A stretch of DNA of 64,000 nt from Bacteroidia bacterium (GTDB lineage Bacteria; Bacteroidota; Bacteroidia; Flavobacteriales; Flavobacteriaceae), in contig JAUIBW010000001.1 of NCBI GenBank assembly GCA_030427585.1, positions 124,001 through 188,000 of the forward strand, read 5' to 3'. Below the pieces are notes generated by a model. It worked only from the letters and a program-made list of their open reading frames with translations. It had not been told where the DNA came from and did no database searches. The translations under genes and the position numbers were made by a program. This document shows positions 54,449 to 63,090 of this stretch, piece by piece; position 1 is the stretch's first letter, and each line of letters opens with the position of its first letter.

Positions 54449-55960
54449 ATGCAACCATTACATATCCTACTCCTTATTGCAGTTTATTTTGGGGTTCTTC
54501 TTCTCATCTCGTATTTCACAGGAAAAAACTCAGGGAATGACGCTTTTTTTAAAGCGAATCGACAATCTCCTTGGTATATTGTAGCTTTTGGGATGATTGG
54601 TGCATCATTAAGCGGTGTAACTTTTATCTCTGTTCCCGGGTGGATTGAAGCTTCGCAGTTTAGCTATATGCAGGTAGTATTAGGGTACATTTTGGGATAT
54701 ACCATTATTGGTACTGTACTACTTCCTCTTTACTATAAACTTAATTTAACTTCAATTTACACCTATCTGGATGAACGTTTTGGCAATTACTCATATAAAA
54801 CCGGAGCTTCATTTTTTTTACTTTCTCGAGTAGTAGGGGCAAGTTTTAGATTGTTTTTGGTGGCAAATGTCTTACAATCTATTCTTTTTGATGCTTTGGA
54901 AGTTCCTTTTTGGATTACTGTGATTATAACTATACTACTAATCTGGTTATATACTTTTAAATCAGGAATTAAAACTATTGTATGGACTGATACATTGCAA
55001 ACGCTGTTTATGCTAATTGCAGTAGGTGTAGCCATATATTATGTATCAGATGAATTAGGGATTAAGGGGTCAAACTTATTGGGTTATGTATTAGAAAGTG
55101 ACCTTTCGAGAATGTTCTTTTTTGATGATTTTAAAAGTGCGAATTATTTTTGGAAACAATTTTTATCAGGTGCATTTATTGCTATTGTTATGACAGGGTT
55201 AGATCAGGATATGATGCAAAAAAACCTTACTTGCAGAAGCCTAAAAGATGCTCAAAAAAATATGTTTTGGTTTACCATTGTATTAACTATTGTAAACTTT
55301 ATATTTTTGAGTCTTGGGTTGCTGCTTACACAATATGCATCACAAAATGGGATTGACGCCCATAAGGATCAGCTTTTTCCTGTAATTGCCACACAAAGCG
55401 GATTAGGTTTTGGTATCGCAATCTTTTTTGTACTTGGTCTTATTGCTGCAGCATATAGTAGTGCTGATAGTGCATTAACCTCATTAACCACATCATTTAG
55501 TATCGATATACTCGACATAGAGAAAAAATACAGTCCGGCAGATCAGGTCAAGGCCCGAAAAAAGATTCATATTTTATTCTCAATATTACTAGTTATAGTG
55601 ATTATTATATTTAAATATGTCATCCAAGATGAAAGTGTAATTAAGAAACTTTTTAAATTCGCAGGTTTTACTTACGGACCATTACTAGGTTTATATGCAT
55701 TTGGGCTGTTTACGAGATTAAAAGTAAAAGATAAATTGGTTCCTATCATTTGCTTTATTTCAGTAATAATATCTATAATCATCAACTTATCATCTCAATT
55801 ATATGTTTATTTCTCTACCAAAAATTCTTGGGTAGTTTCTGAAAAAATAGCTGCAGAATTATATTATCAAATAGGTTTTGAAATACTTATAATTAATGGA
55901 GGCCTAACCTTTTTAGGTCTATTGTTATCTTCTATTTTAATACTGATTCGTAGAAAGTAA
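54449..55960 (+). CDS. Sodium:solute symporter
   Basis: 503-aa SSS-family membrane transporter with about 13 hydrophobic helices. Family features: [23 protein letters not shown] at the start, FISVPGW near residue 62, [23 protein letters not shown], and [21 protein letters not shown] (sodium-site region, about 338-358). Substrate unknown; the family includes sialic acid, proline and sugar carriers. Its 3' end overlaps the convergent CoA-binding gene by 24 bases. Confidence 0.92.
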   Translation: MQPLHILLLIAVYFGVLLLISYFTGKNSGNDAFFKANRQSPWYIVAFGMIGASLSGVTFISVPGWIEASQFSYMQVVLGYILGYTIIGTVLLPLYYKLNLTSIYTYLDERFGNYSYKTGASFFLLSRVVGASFRLFLVANVLQSILFDALEVPFWITVIITILLIWLYTFKSGIKTIVWTDTLQTLFMLIAVGVAIYYVSDELGIKGSNLLGYVLESDLSRMFFFDDFKSANYFWKQFLSGAFIAIVMTGLDQDMMQKNLTCRSLKDAQKNMFWFTIVLTIVNFIFLSLGLLLTQYASQNGIDAHKDQLFPVIATQSGLGFGIAIFFVLGLIAAAYSSADSALTSLTTSFSIDILDIEKKYSPADQVKARKKIHILFSILLVIVIIIFKYVIQDESVIKKLFKFAGFTYGPLLGLYAFGLFTRLKVKDKLVPIICFISVIISIIINLSSQLYVYFSTKNSWVVSEKIAAELYYQIGFEILIINGGLTFLGLLLSSILILIRRK

Positions 55961-56299
55961 CACAAGTGTACAAGCAACCTCTACTTCTATATCTGATTCT
56001 TTAAGTTTTTGATAAAATTCTGGGTTTTCCGTTCCAGGATTAAAAATTACTCTTCTGGGATTTAGTTGTATGATATTATCATAATAAGGCTGCTGCCTAA
56101 TCGGATTTAAATACAGAGTAATTGTATCTATATTATCGATATCATTTATATCTGTTTCAATTTTTACACCAGCAACTTCTCCCTTTTTTAATCCAACAGC
56201 AGCAACCTCATGGCCATGAGTTACCAATCTATGAATAGCTAAGTTCGAATATCTATCTACTTTTAAGGACGCTCCCAGTACCAATGTTTTTTTATTCAT
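55937..56299 (-). CDS. CoA-binding domain protein
   Basis: 120-aa single-domain Rossmann protein of the CoA-binding (YccU-like) family: [21 protein letters not shown] at the start, [16 protein letters not shown], and [14 protein letters not shown] near the end. Function unknown; these proteins bind CoA or related nucleotides. The 3' end overlaps the symporter gene by 24 bases on the opposite strand. Confidence 0.88.
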   Translation of the reverse strand: MNKKTLVLGASLKVDRYSNLAIHRLVTHGHEVAAVGLKKGEVAGVKIETDINDIDNIDTITLYLNPIRQQPYYDNIIQLNPRRVIFNPGTENPEFYQKLKESDIEVEVACTLVLLSTNQY

Positions 56300-56403
56300 A
56301 AACTATATTTGAATTTAAAACAGGAAAAATAGGTTTATTAGGGCACCAAATAAAGGCTTAAACGTTAAAAATAACCTGAAAATTGTTAAAAATAAAAGAT
56401 AAA

Positions 56404-56434
56404 TGTAACACAAATCAAAGCACTTCGTCTTACA
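56404..56434 (+). promoter_or_regulatory. ECF-type promoter (putative sRNA)
   Basis: TGTAACA (56404-56410), 15 bases, CGTCTTACA (56426-56434). A second copy with the same nine-base end lies at 56602-56632. Confidence 0.55.
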
Positions 56435-56570
56435 TATAAAAGATATGAATTTTCATAAATTTAGTTAGTTAGTTACTTTATAATAATCAAATTTTATTCA
56501 TAGTTGATGGTTAGTGTTACTATTTGGTTATTATAGAAAACCGCCTCTAATATTAGAGGCGGTTTTTAAT
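56435..56570 (+). ncRNA. Putative ECF-driven small RNA
   Basis: Stretch of about 130 bases between the ECF-type promoter at 56404 and the strong terminator at 56537. It holds no ORF. The genes on either side are divergent (minus to the left, plus to the right), so a terminator here demands a separate transcript. Predicted from promoter and terminator only; expression is unproven. Confidence 0.45.
56537..56570 (+). terminator. Strong terminator in a divergent region
   Basis: Perfect 15-bp arms AAAACCGCCTCTAAT / ATTAGAGGCGGTTTT then TTAATT. No annotated gene reads into it. Confidence 0.82.
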
Positions 56571-56601
56571 TATTTAATATTTTGTTAAAGTTAAAATAAG
56601 G

Positions 56602-56632
56602 TGTAACAGAATAGACTTACTGTCGTCTTACA
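56602..56632 (+). promoter_or_regulatory. ECF-type promoter of the TonB-family receptor
   Basis: TGTAACA (56602-56608), 15 bases, CGTCTTACA (56624-56632). It lies 106 bases before the receptor ATG; no TAnnTTTG is nearby. Confidence 0.55.
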
Positions 56633-56737
56633 CATATAACACAATTAATCAATGTGTAAATTTTAAAAACAATCGCACTTCGTATTATGTAATACAAAGT
56701 ACAATGCATAACAATTATCAATCAAATAAACGTTCAG

Positions 56738-59107
56738 ATGAAAACAACCAATCAAAAAGTAATTTTATTATTTTTCTCATTTTGGTGCCTATTCCTAACA
56801 GCACAACCAAGTAATGAAGCTATAGTAGGTACTATACAAGGAAAAGTAATAGACAAAAATCTACAGCAACCTATACCTTATGCTACCGTAGCAATTCATG
56901 ATGGAGCAGATAAAATCATAAGTGGAGGTATTAGTACTGATAGTGGAGACTTCTCAATCTCTGATATACCAAAAGGAAACTATACTTTAAAAGTACAATT
57001 TATAGGGTACAAAACGTATTCTCAACCTGTTGAGATTTCTAAAAAAAATAAGGACATCAATGTTGGTACCATATCATTAGAAGAAGAAGCCGAATCTCTA
57101 GACGATGTAACTATAGTTGCCGAACGCACAACAATAGAACAAAAAATTGACCGCAAAGTTATAAATGTAGGAAAAGACCTTACCACAACCGGGGGTACTG
57201 CTTCAGAAATCATGAATAATATCCCATCGGTTAATGTAGATCAGGATGGTAATATCGCACTACGTGGAAATCAAAATGTACGTATCCTGATAGATGGTAA
57301 ACCTACTAATATTGATGCTACACAATTATTAAAACAAATCCCATCTACTTCTATTAAGAAAATAGAATTAATTACTAATCCTTCTGCCAAATATAATCCT
57401 GAAGGAATGAGTGGTATTATTAATATTGTACTACATAAGAATAGTAATATAGGTTTTAATGGTAATATTAATCTAGGGCTTAACTTTGAAAAAAATGCTC
57501 GTTTTAATAGCTCTATAGATCTAAATTACAGAACAGGAAAAGTTAACTTTTATGGTAATTATGGTAATAACATCACCAAACGACAAAATGCAGGAGGTGT
57601 ATTTAGACAAGATCAAAATTACCAAACAGATTTTAAATTCTTAGATAATAACAAATCTCACCTATTTAAAGTAGGCTTAGATTATTTTATTGATGACCAT
57701 AATACCGTCTCGGTATATACCAATCAAAATTTGTTTGACGGACTTACAGATGGAACTACAGATATCACCTTTTTTAATAATGACCAGAATGATTTATCCC
57801 AACAATTATTAAGTGATAGTGATAACCAAGGTTCTACATATAACTTCGATTACAAACATGATTTTAAAAAAGAAGGACATAATATAGAGCTAGAAGTTGA
57901 TTATAACGTTTTTGAAAGTGATAGTGATGATCGTTTTGACTTTGTTGGAGGAGATGGATCGTTCACAAGTTATAATGACCTTATTAATAATGAGCGAAAA
58001 AACACTACGATAAATCTTGATTACGTAAACCCATTATCAGAAAAGACTAAATTAGAATTAGGATATGAAACTCGTTTAAGAAGAACAGATAATGACTATC
58101 GTTCTACACTTTTTGCGAATTCAAAATATAATTACGACCGCAACATACATTCTTTTTATGGTACATATGGTCAAAATTTTGAAAAATGGTCCTATCAGCT
58201 AGGAGCACGTTTGGAAAGCTACGAAGTTGAAGCTGTTTTTGATGGAGAAAAAATATTTGAAGATGACATTTTTACCGTATACCCTTCTGGTTTTATCAGT
58301 TATACTCCGGGAGAGAAAAATAGCTACCAATTAAGTTATAGCCGACGAATTGATAGACCTGGGTTAAATCAGGTAAACCCTATACGTGAATGGAGTACCC
58401 CAAGAATAGTTTCTATCGGGAACCCAGAATTAAATCCACAGTTTACCAACTCTATAGAAGCGAACTACACACGAAAATTAGGAAAAGGATCAATAACCGG
58501 AGGAGTATTTTACAGAATTATCAATGATGAAATAAGTCAGGCCCTTATAGAAAATCCAGATGTTGAAGAAGGTCAGATACTAACATTTAAAAATTTTGAT
58601 AATAATTCTTCTTACGGGGTCGAAATATCTAGTAACTATAGAGCTACAAAATGGTGGAGTTTTAATGCGAGTTTTGATCTGTATTCACAGACGCAAAAAG
58701 GAGTAGTAGATAATATCAATAGAGAAGTAGATGCAGTAGTATATAATTTTAGACTTAACAATAGTTTTAAGGCTACAAAAAATTTGACTTTTCAGGTATT
58801 TGGATTTTATAGAGGAGAACAGGAAGGTATATTATTTAAAACCAAGCCGTTTTATTTTGTAAATACGGGAGCTCGTTATAATTTCTTAAAAGGTAAAGGT
58901 ACGGCCAGTATTAACTTTAACGATATTTTTAATACAATGCGTTTCAGGTTTTCTGCAAATAACCCATATCCGCAAAATGGACAGTTTCAAGGTGAAACAC
59001 AAACTGTTTTCTTAGGATTATCTTATCGATTCGGAAGTGGAAAAAATAGAAAAGTTTCAAGAAAACGAAGAGATAATAATGAAAAATCTGGCGGAGGTAT
59101 ATTATAA
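56738..59107 (+). CDS. TonB-dependent receptor-like outer-membrane protein
   Basis: 789-aa outer-membrane protein. The signal peptide spans residues 1-23; a carboxypeptidase-regulatory-like domain follows (about 30-115, IQGKVIDKNLQQPIPYATVA), then a plug (about 135-225, MNNIPSVNVDQDGNIALRGN, LIDGKPT) and an outer-membrane beta-barrel (about 230-765). No SusD partner is adjacent. This OMP_b-brl type often has no known ligand. It is monocistronic with an ECF-type promoter. Confidence 0.92.
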   Translation: MKTTNQKVILLFFSFWCLFLTAQPSNEAIVGTIQGKVIDKNLQQPIPYATVAIHDGADKIISGGISTDSGDFSISDIPKGNYTLKVQFIGYKTYSQPVEISKKNKDINVGTISLEEEAESLDDVTIVAERTTIEQKIDRKVINVGKDLTTTGGTASEIMNNIPSVNVDQDGNIALRGNQNVRILIDGKPTNIDATQLLKQIPSTSIKKIELITNPSAKYNPEGMSGIINIVLHKNSNIGFNGNINLGLNFEKNARFNSSIDLNYRTGKVNFYGNYGNNITKRQNAGGVFRQDQNYQTDFKFLDNNKSHLFKVGLDYFIDDHNTVSVYTNQNLFDGLTDGTTDITFFNNDQNDLSQQLLSDSDNQGSTYNFDYKHDFKKEGHNIELEVDYNVFESDSDDRFDFVGGDGSFTSYNDLINNERKNTTINLDYVNPLSEKTKLELGYETRLRRTDNDYRSTLFANSKYNYDRNIHSFYGTYGQNFEKWSYQLGARLESYEVEAVFDGEKIFEDDIFTVYPSGFISYTPGEKNSYQLSYSRRIDRPGLNQVNPIREWSTPRIVSIGNPELNPQFTNSIEANYTRKLGKGSITGGVFYRIINDEISQALIENPDVEEGQILTFKNFDNNSSYGVEISSNYRATKWWSFNASFDLYSQTQKGVVDNINREVDAVVYNFRLNNSFKATKNLTFQVFGFYRGEQEGILFKTKPFYFVNTGARYNFLKGKGTASINFNDIFNTMRFRFSANNPYPQNGQFQGETQTVFLGLSYRFGSGKNRKVSRKRRDNNEKSGGGIL

Positions 59108-59228
59108 TTAGTATTTTCTTAAAAAAAATGTTAATATAACAACTAATAACTTGGATATTTGTTAAATTTAATACAGTTTTCTCAAAAACCTTGTCAAAGT
59201 TAAATAAATGCAAAAAAATAACAAATTC

Positions 59229-59253
59229 TGTAACACTTTACATTTTATAACGT
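59229..59253 (+). promoter_or_regulatory. ECF-type promoter in the receptor 3' region
   Basis: TGTAACA (59229-59235), 15 bases, CGT (59251-59253, followed by TTAA), 122 bases after the receptor stop. Confidence 0.4.
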
Positions 59254-59257
59254 TTAA

Positions 59258-59359
59258 TATAGTATAGTCATGGTTATGATTTATTTGAATTAGCCTTTAA
59301 AAAATTAATAACCTAGTTATTAGATAAAAAAACGCGAAGCTTAATTGCTTCGCGTTTTT
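59258..59359 (+). ncRNA. Putative 3'-region small RNA
   Basis: About 100 bases between the ECF-type site at 59229 and the terminator at 59328. No ORF. The same terminator would also end the receptor mRNA, so a separate RNA is only a possibility. Confidence 0.3.
59328..59359. terminator. Bidirectional terminator, receptor gene and fabH
   Basis: AAAAACGCGAAGC-6-GCTTCGCGTTTTT between convergent genes. Confidence 0.85.
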
Positions 59360-59377
59360 CATTTTTTTACTTTACAA

Positions 59378-60385
59378 TTACCATCTAATGATAGCACTAC
59401 CCCAGGTAAACCCACTTCCAAAAGCTGCCAAGACCACCAAATCTCCTTCTTTAATTTTCCCTTCTTCCCAGGCTTCTGTTAATGCTATAGGAATAGATGC
59501 TGCCGTAGTATTACCATATTTCTGGATATTATTATAGACCTGATCATCAGATAATTTAAATTGTCGTTGTACAAATTGAGAAATTCTCAAATTTGCCTGA
59601 TGTGGTATCAACATATCAATATCTGTAGCAGATAAATTATTGGCTTGTAATCCTTCATTTATTACTTCAGAAAAACGTACTACTGCATTTTTAAATACAA
59701 ATTGACCATTCATATATGGATAGTAAGGAATATTTTCTTGTGGATTCTCCGAAATAATTTCTGGTACCCAATGTTCTGTACTAGGTCCTTCTAGAGATAA
59801 TTCTTTGGCATGTGCTCCTTCACTATGCAAATGTGTAGACAAAATTCCTCTACCTTTTTCTTCACTTCTCGTTAACACCGCCGCTCCTGCTCCATCACCA
59901 AAAATTACCGAAACTCCTCTTCCTCGAGTTGTCATATCTAAACCACCACTATGGTTTTCACTTCCTATGACCAATACATTTTTATACATCCCAGTTTTGA
60001 TAAACTGATCTGCTACCGATATCGCATATACAAACCCACTACATTGATTACGAACATCTAATGCTGGAATAGTTCTCATATTCATCATTTCCTGAACTCT
60101 AACTCCTCCTCCAGGAAAATACATATCTGGGCTAAGAGTTGCAAAAATGATAAGTTCTATATCATCTGCAGTAAGTTTAGCTCTTTCTAAAGCTATTTTT
60201 GCTGCTTTGACTCCCATAATTGAAGTACTATTGCCATCTCCCTTTTTGATATGACGTCTTTCTTTTATACCAGTACGTTCCTGAATCCATTCATCATTTG
60301 TATCCATAACCTTAGATAGATCATCATTGGTTACAACATTTTCAGGAACATAAGATCCTAAACCAGATATTTTTGAAGTATACAT
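59378..60385 (-). CDS. fabH: 3-oxoacyl-ACP synthase III
   Basis: 335-aa condensing enzyme that starts fatty-acid synthesis from acyl-CoA and malonyl-ACP. The catalytic triad is visible: Cys in VRNQCSGFVYA, His in IPHQANLRI and Asn in YGNTTAASIP. EWIQERTGIKERRH and FGSGFTWGSAIIRW are family ends. The length is normal. A second fabH paralog is common in Bacteroidota; only one is here. The long leader region upstream holds a possible separate RNA. Confidence 0.93.
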   Translation of the reverse strand: MYTSKISGLGSYVPENVVTNDDLSKVMDTNDEWIQERTGIKERRHIKKGDGNSTSIMGVKAAKIALERAKLTADDIELIIFATLSPDMYFPGGGVRVQEMMNMRTIPALDVRNQCSGFVYAISVADQFIKTGMYKNVLVIGSENHSGGLDMTTRGRGVSVIFGDGAGAAVLTRSEEKGRGILSTHLHSEGAHAKELSLEGPSTEHWVPEIISENPQENIPYYPYMNGQFVFKNAVVRFSEVINEGLQANNLSATDIDMLIPHQANLRISQFVQRQFKLSDDQVYNNIQKYGNTTAASIPIALTEAWEEGKIKEGDLVVLAAFGSGFTWGSAIIRW

Positions 60386-60659
60386 GTTATTAATTTATTG
60401 TGAGTTGTGAGTTATTTTTCGCTTAACTAAAAGTTAGCACACAATATATGTATTCTTAATATTTTGATAAAAAAAACCCTACTTATATTATATGCGCGCA
60501 TAACAAAAAAATATAAATAACTATATTGAAAACCTGACCAGTCCTAATTTTTATGGTTCTATCAACAATGAACTATTACATTCATCATATTAAAAATTTA
60601 AATATTGCACGCACCTTCGGTATAATCGCATTAACTATACCTGAGAAAACCTAAAAGGG

Positions 60660-60701
60660 GCAAAAAACAAGAAAGATGTGCCAACCACAACACATCTTTC
60701 T
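60660..60701 (-). terminator. Minus-strand terminator in the fabH-htpG gap
   Basis: Minus strand AGAAAGATGTG-10-CACATCTTTCT followed by TGTTTTTTG. It lies 275 bases upstream of fabH, so some other transcript must end here. Confidence 0.65.
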
Positions 60702-60862
60702 ATCAACCTAACCAATAAATAAACAAACCAAGCCAGTCGAGTGACCGACTATAGGTGCTTTTAAAAAACGCTTATCTTTTTTAATCAACTAACCTAGATG
60801 GCGATAGCAAAAACTATCGCCAAACCAGGTTTATAAAGTTTACAACTCCAGGGTATTTATTC
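60660..60862 (-). ncRNA. Putative structured RNA between fabH and htpG
   Basis: Minus-strand stretch of about 200 bases ending in the terminator at 60660-60701. Inside is a long stem: AACCTGG (60831-60825) pairs with CTAGGTT (60797-60791), enclosing GGCGATAG/CTATCGCC (60821-60814, 60807-60800). A smaller hairpin AGTCG/CGACT lies between. Upstream are AAACTTTG (a -7-like box) and, after AGGAGGG, a nine-codon ORF MRINTLEL with stop (60866-60840). I do not recognise the class. Not 6S, SRP or tmRNA by eye. Confidence 0.4.
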
Positions 60863-61031
60863 TCATAGCAAAGTTTCTCCCTCCTAAATTAGCTATGTAT
60901 ATTAAATCAATATTTATAGCATTTATATATTGAATTGCAAACAAACTATATACTTCAAACAAACCTATTTATATCCTTAGTCCATAGTGTCAACAAATCA
61001 TTACAACAGATATGAAAAAAACTTACTTCAG

Positions 61032-61070
61032 TGCCAGTTTGGCAGATACACACTATTGGTATTTTTTTTG
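61032..61070 (+). promoter_or_regulatory. htpG promoter with palindrome
   Basis: Palindrome TGCCA-GTT-TGGCA (61032-61044) overlaps a TTTG (-33-like), followed 15 bases later by TATTTTTTTTG (61060-61070), a TAnnTTTG with extra Ts. The palindrome could be an operator for a heat-shock repressor; inferred. Confidence 0.4.
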
Positions 61071-61117
61071 AATATAGCACACCATAAGATGACAATTAAA
61101 CTAAAAACAATATAAAA

Positions 61118-63007
61118 ATGGCAACAGGAAGTATTAATGTATCTGTAGAAAACATTTTTCCATTAATTAAAAAATTCTTGTATTCTGATCATGAGATTTT
61201 TTTACGAGAACTTATTTCGAATGCAACAGATGCAACTTTAAAGCTAAAACATTTAACAAGTATTGGTGAAGTTAAAGTAGAATATGGCAATCCACTTATC
61301 GAGATTAAAATCGATAAAGACAAAAAGCAATTGCATATTATTGACCAGGGAATTGGAATGACTGCAGAAGAGGTTGAAAAATATATTAATCAAGTAGCTT
61401 TTTCTGGGGCCGAAGAATTCTTAGAAAAATATAAAGATAGTGCTAAAGATTCTGGAATAATAGGACATTTTGGTCTTGGGTTCTATTCTGCTTTTATGGT
61501 GGCAGACAAAGTAGAAATCATTACAAAATCTTATAAAGATGAGCCAGCTGCACATTGGATTTGTGATGGATCTCCAACCTACAGTATAGAGGAGCATGAT
61601 AAAACGGAAAGAGGAACAGAGATTATTCTGCATATTGGTGAAGATGATGTCGAGTTTCTTGAAGATAGCAGAATACGTGAATTATTGGTAAAATACAATA
61701 AATTCATGCCTGTACCTATAAAATTTGGTACTAAAACTGAAACATTACCAAAGCCAGAAGATGCTAAAGAAGAAGATCCTGCACCAACACAAGAAGTTGA
61801 TAATATTATCAATAATCCTAATCCAGCATGGACTAAACAGCCTACAGATTTAAAAGACGAAGATTATAAAGGATTCTATCGAGAATTGTATCCAATGCAA
61901 TTTGAAGAACCCCTTTTTAATATCCATCTTAATGTAGATTATCCTTTTAACCTAACCGGGATTCTATATTTCCCAAAACTGGGCCAGGATATGAACATAC
62001 AAAAGGATAGAATACAACTGTATCAAAATCAAGTATTTGTTACCGATAATGTAGAAGGTATTGTTCCAGAATTTCTTACCATGCTTCGTGGTGTAATTGA
62101 TTCTCCCGATATCCCTCTTAATGTATCACGATCCTATTTACAAGCCGATGGTAATGTAAAGAAAATATCAAGTTATATTACTCGTAAAGTTGCCGATAAA
62201 TTAAACTCTATGTTTAAAAACAATAGAGAAGATTTTGAGCAAAAATGGAATGATATTAAAATTGTAATCGAATACGGAATGCTTTCTGAAGAAAAATTCT
62301 TCGAAAAAGCTGACAAATTTGCACTATACCCAACAGTAGATGGTTCTTTCTTTACTTTTGAAGAATTACAAGAAAAAATTAAAGATGCTCAAACCGATAA
62401 GGATGGTAAGCTTGTTCTTCTTTATGCTTCTAATAAAGATGAACAACACTCATACATATCTGCTGCCAAAGATAAAGGATATGAAGTACTTCTTTTAGAC
62501 TCCCCTATTGTTTCTCACTTGATCCAAAAAATGGAAACTAGTAAAGAAAATATTTCTTTTGCACGTGTAGATGGGGATCACATCGATAATCTTATCAAAA
62601 AGGATGAAGAAACCATCTCTAAATTATCTGATGAAGAAAAAGAAGCACTTAAAGCCGATCTTGAAAAAGTAGTTCCAAAAGAAACATATACTGTGCAATT
62701 AGAAGCTATGGATAGTAATGCTTCTCCGTTCATGATTACCCAACCAGAATTTATGCGTCGTATGAAAGAGATGCAACAAACTGGTGGCGGTGGCGGAATG
62801 TTTGGTATGGGTAATATGCCAGAAATGTACAATTTGATCATTAATACAAATCATGAATTAATTGGGCAAATTGCTGCTACCAAAACAGATAAGAAAAAAG
62901 AACGCTTAATAAAACAATCTCTGGATCTGGCCAGACTCTCTCAAAATCTATTAAAAGGAGAAGAATTAACAGATTTTATTAAACGTAGTTACGATATGAT
63001 AAAATAG
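61118..63007 (+). CDS. htpG: Molecular chaperone HtpG (Hsp90)
   Basis: 629-aa bacterial Hsp90. The N-terminal ATPase (residues 1-210) shows LRELISNATDA (Glu and Asn for ATP), IIDQGIGMTAEEV, and GHFGLGFYSAFMVADKV (lid). The middle domain has YPFNLTGILYFP, RIQLYQNQVFVTDNVEGI and LNVSRSYLQAD with the catalytic Arg. The C-terminal domain ends near FIKRSYDMIK. The length and order are canonical, with a Gly-rich loop (GGGGGMFGMG) in the C-terminal domain. Strong terminator follows. Confidence 0.96.
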   Translation: MATGSINVSVENIFPLIKKFLYSDHEIFLRELISNATDATLKLKHLTSIGEVKVEYGNPLIEIKIDKDKKQLHIIDQGIGMTAEEVEKYINQVAFSGAEEFLEKYKDSAKDSGIIGHFGLGFYSAFMVADKVEIITKSYKDEPAAHWICDGSPTYSIEEHDKTERGTEIILHIGEDDVEFLEDSRIRELLVKYNKFMPVPIKFGTKTETLPKPEDAKEEDPAPTQEVDNIINNPNPAWTKQPTDLKDEDYKGFYRELYPMQFEEPLFNIHLNVDYPFNLTGILYFPKLGQDMNIQKDRIQLYQNQVFVTDNVEGIVPEFLTMLRGVIDSPDIPLNVSRSYLQADGNVKKISSYITRKVADKLNSMFKNNREDFEQKWNDIKIVIEYGMLSEEKFFEKADKFALYPTVDGSFFTFEELQEKIKDAQTDKDGKLVLLYASNKDEQHSYISAAKDKGYEVLLLDSPIVSHLIQKMETSKENISFARVDGDHIDNLIKKDEETISKLSDEEKEALKADLEKVVPKETYTVQLEAMDSNASPFMITQPEFMRRMKEMQQTGGGGGMFGMGNMPEMYNLIINTNHELIGQIAATKTDKKKERLIKQSLDLARLSQNLLKGEELTDFIKRSYDMIK

Positions 63008-63036
63008 CTGTTGGATCGCTAACGCTGTTAGATATT

Positions 63037-63077
63037 AAACCGCTTCGCTGTTAGATAACTTCGAAGCGGTTTTTTTA
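63037..63077 (+). terminator. htpG terminator
   Basis: AAACCGCTTCG-14-CGAAGCGGTTT followed by TTTTTT, 30 bases after the htpG stop. GCTGTTAGATA occurs twice around it (63025 and 63048). Confidence 0.85.
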
Positions 63078-63090
63078 TGAATTTTGATTA

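Noticed and set aside
56641-56703. Third motif-like stretch CACTTCGTATTA before the receptor gene
   Set aside because: The spacing to TGTAAA is 18 or 19 bases and the -35 half is imperfect; treated as background.
60491-60502. Palindrome TATGCGCGCATA upstream of fabH
   Set aside because: Single short palindrome; a similar sequence at the 23474 start codon is coding, so coincidence is likely.
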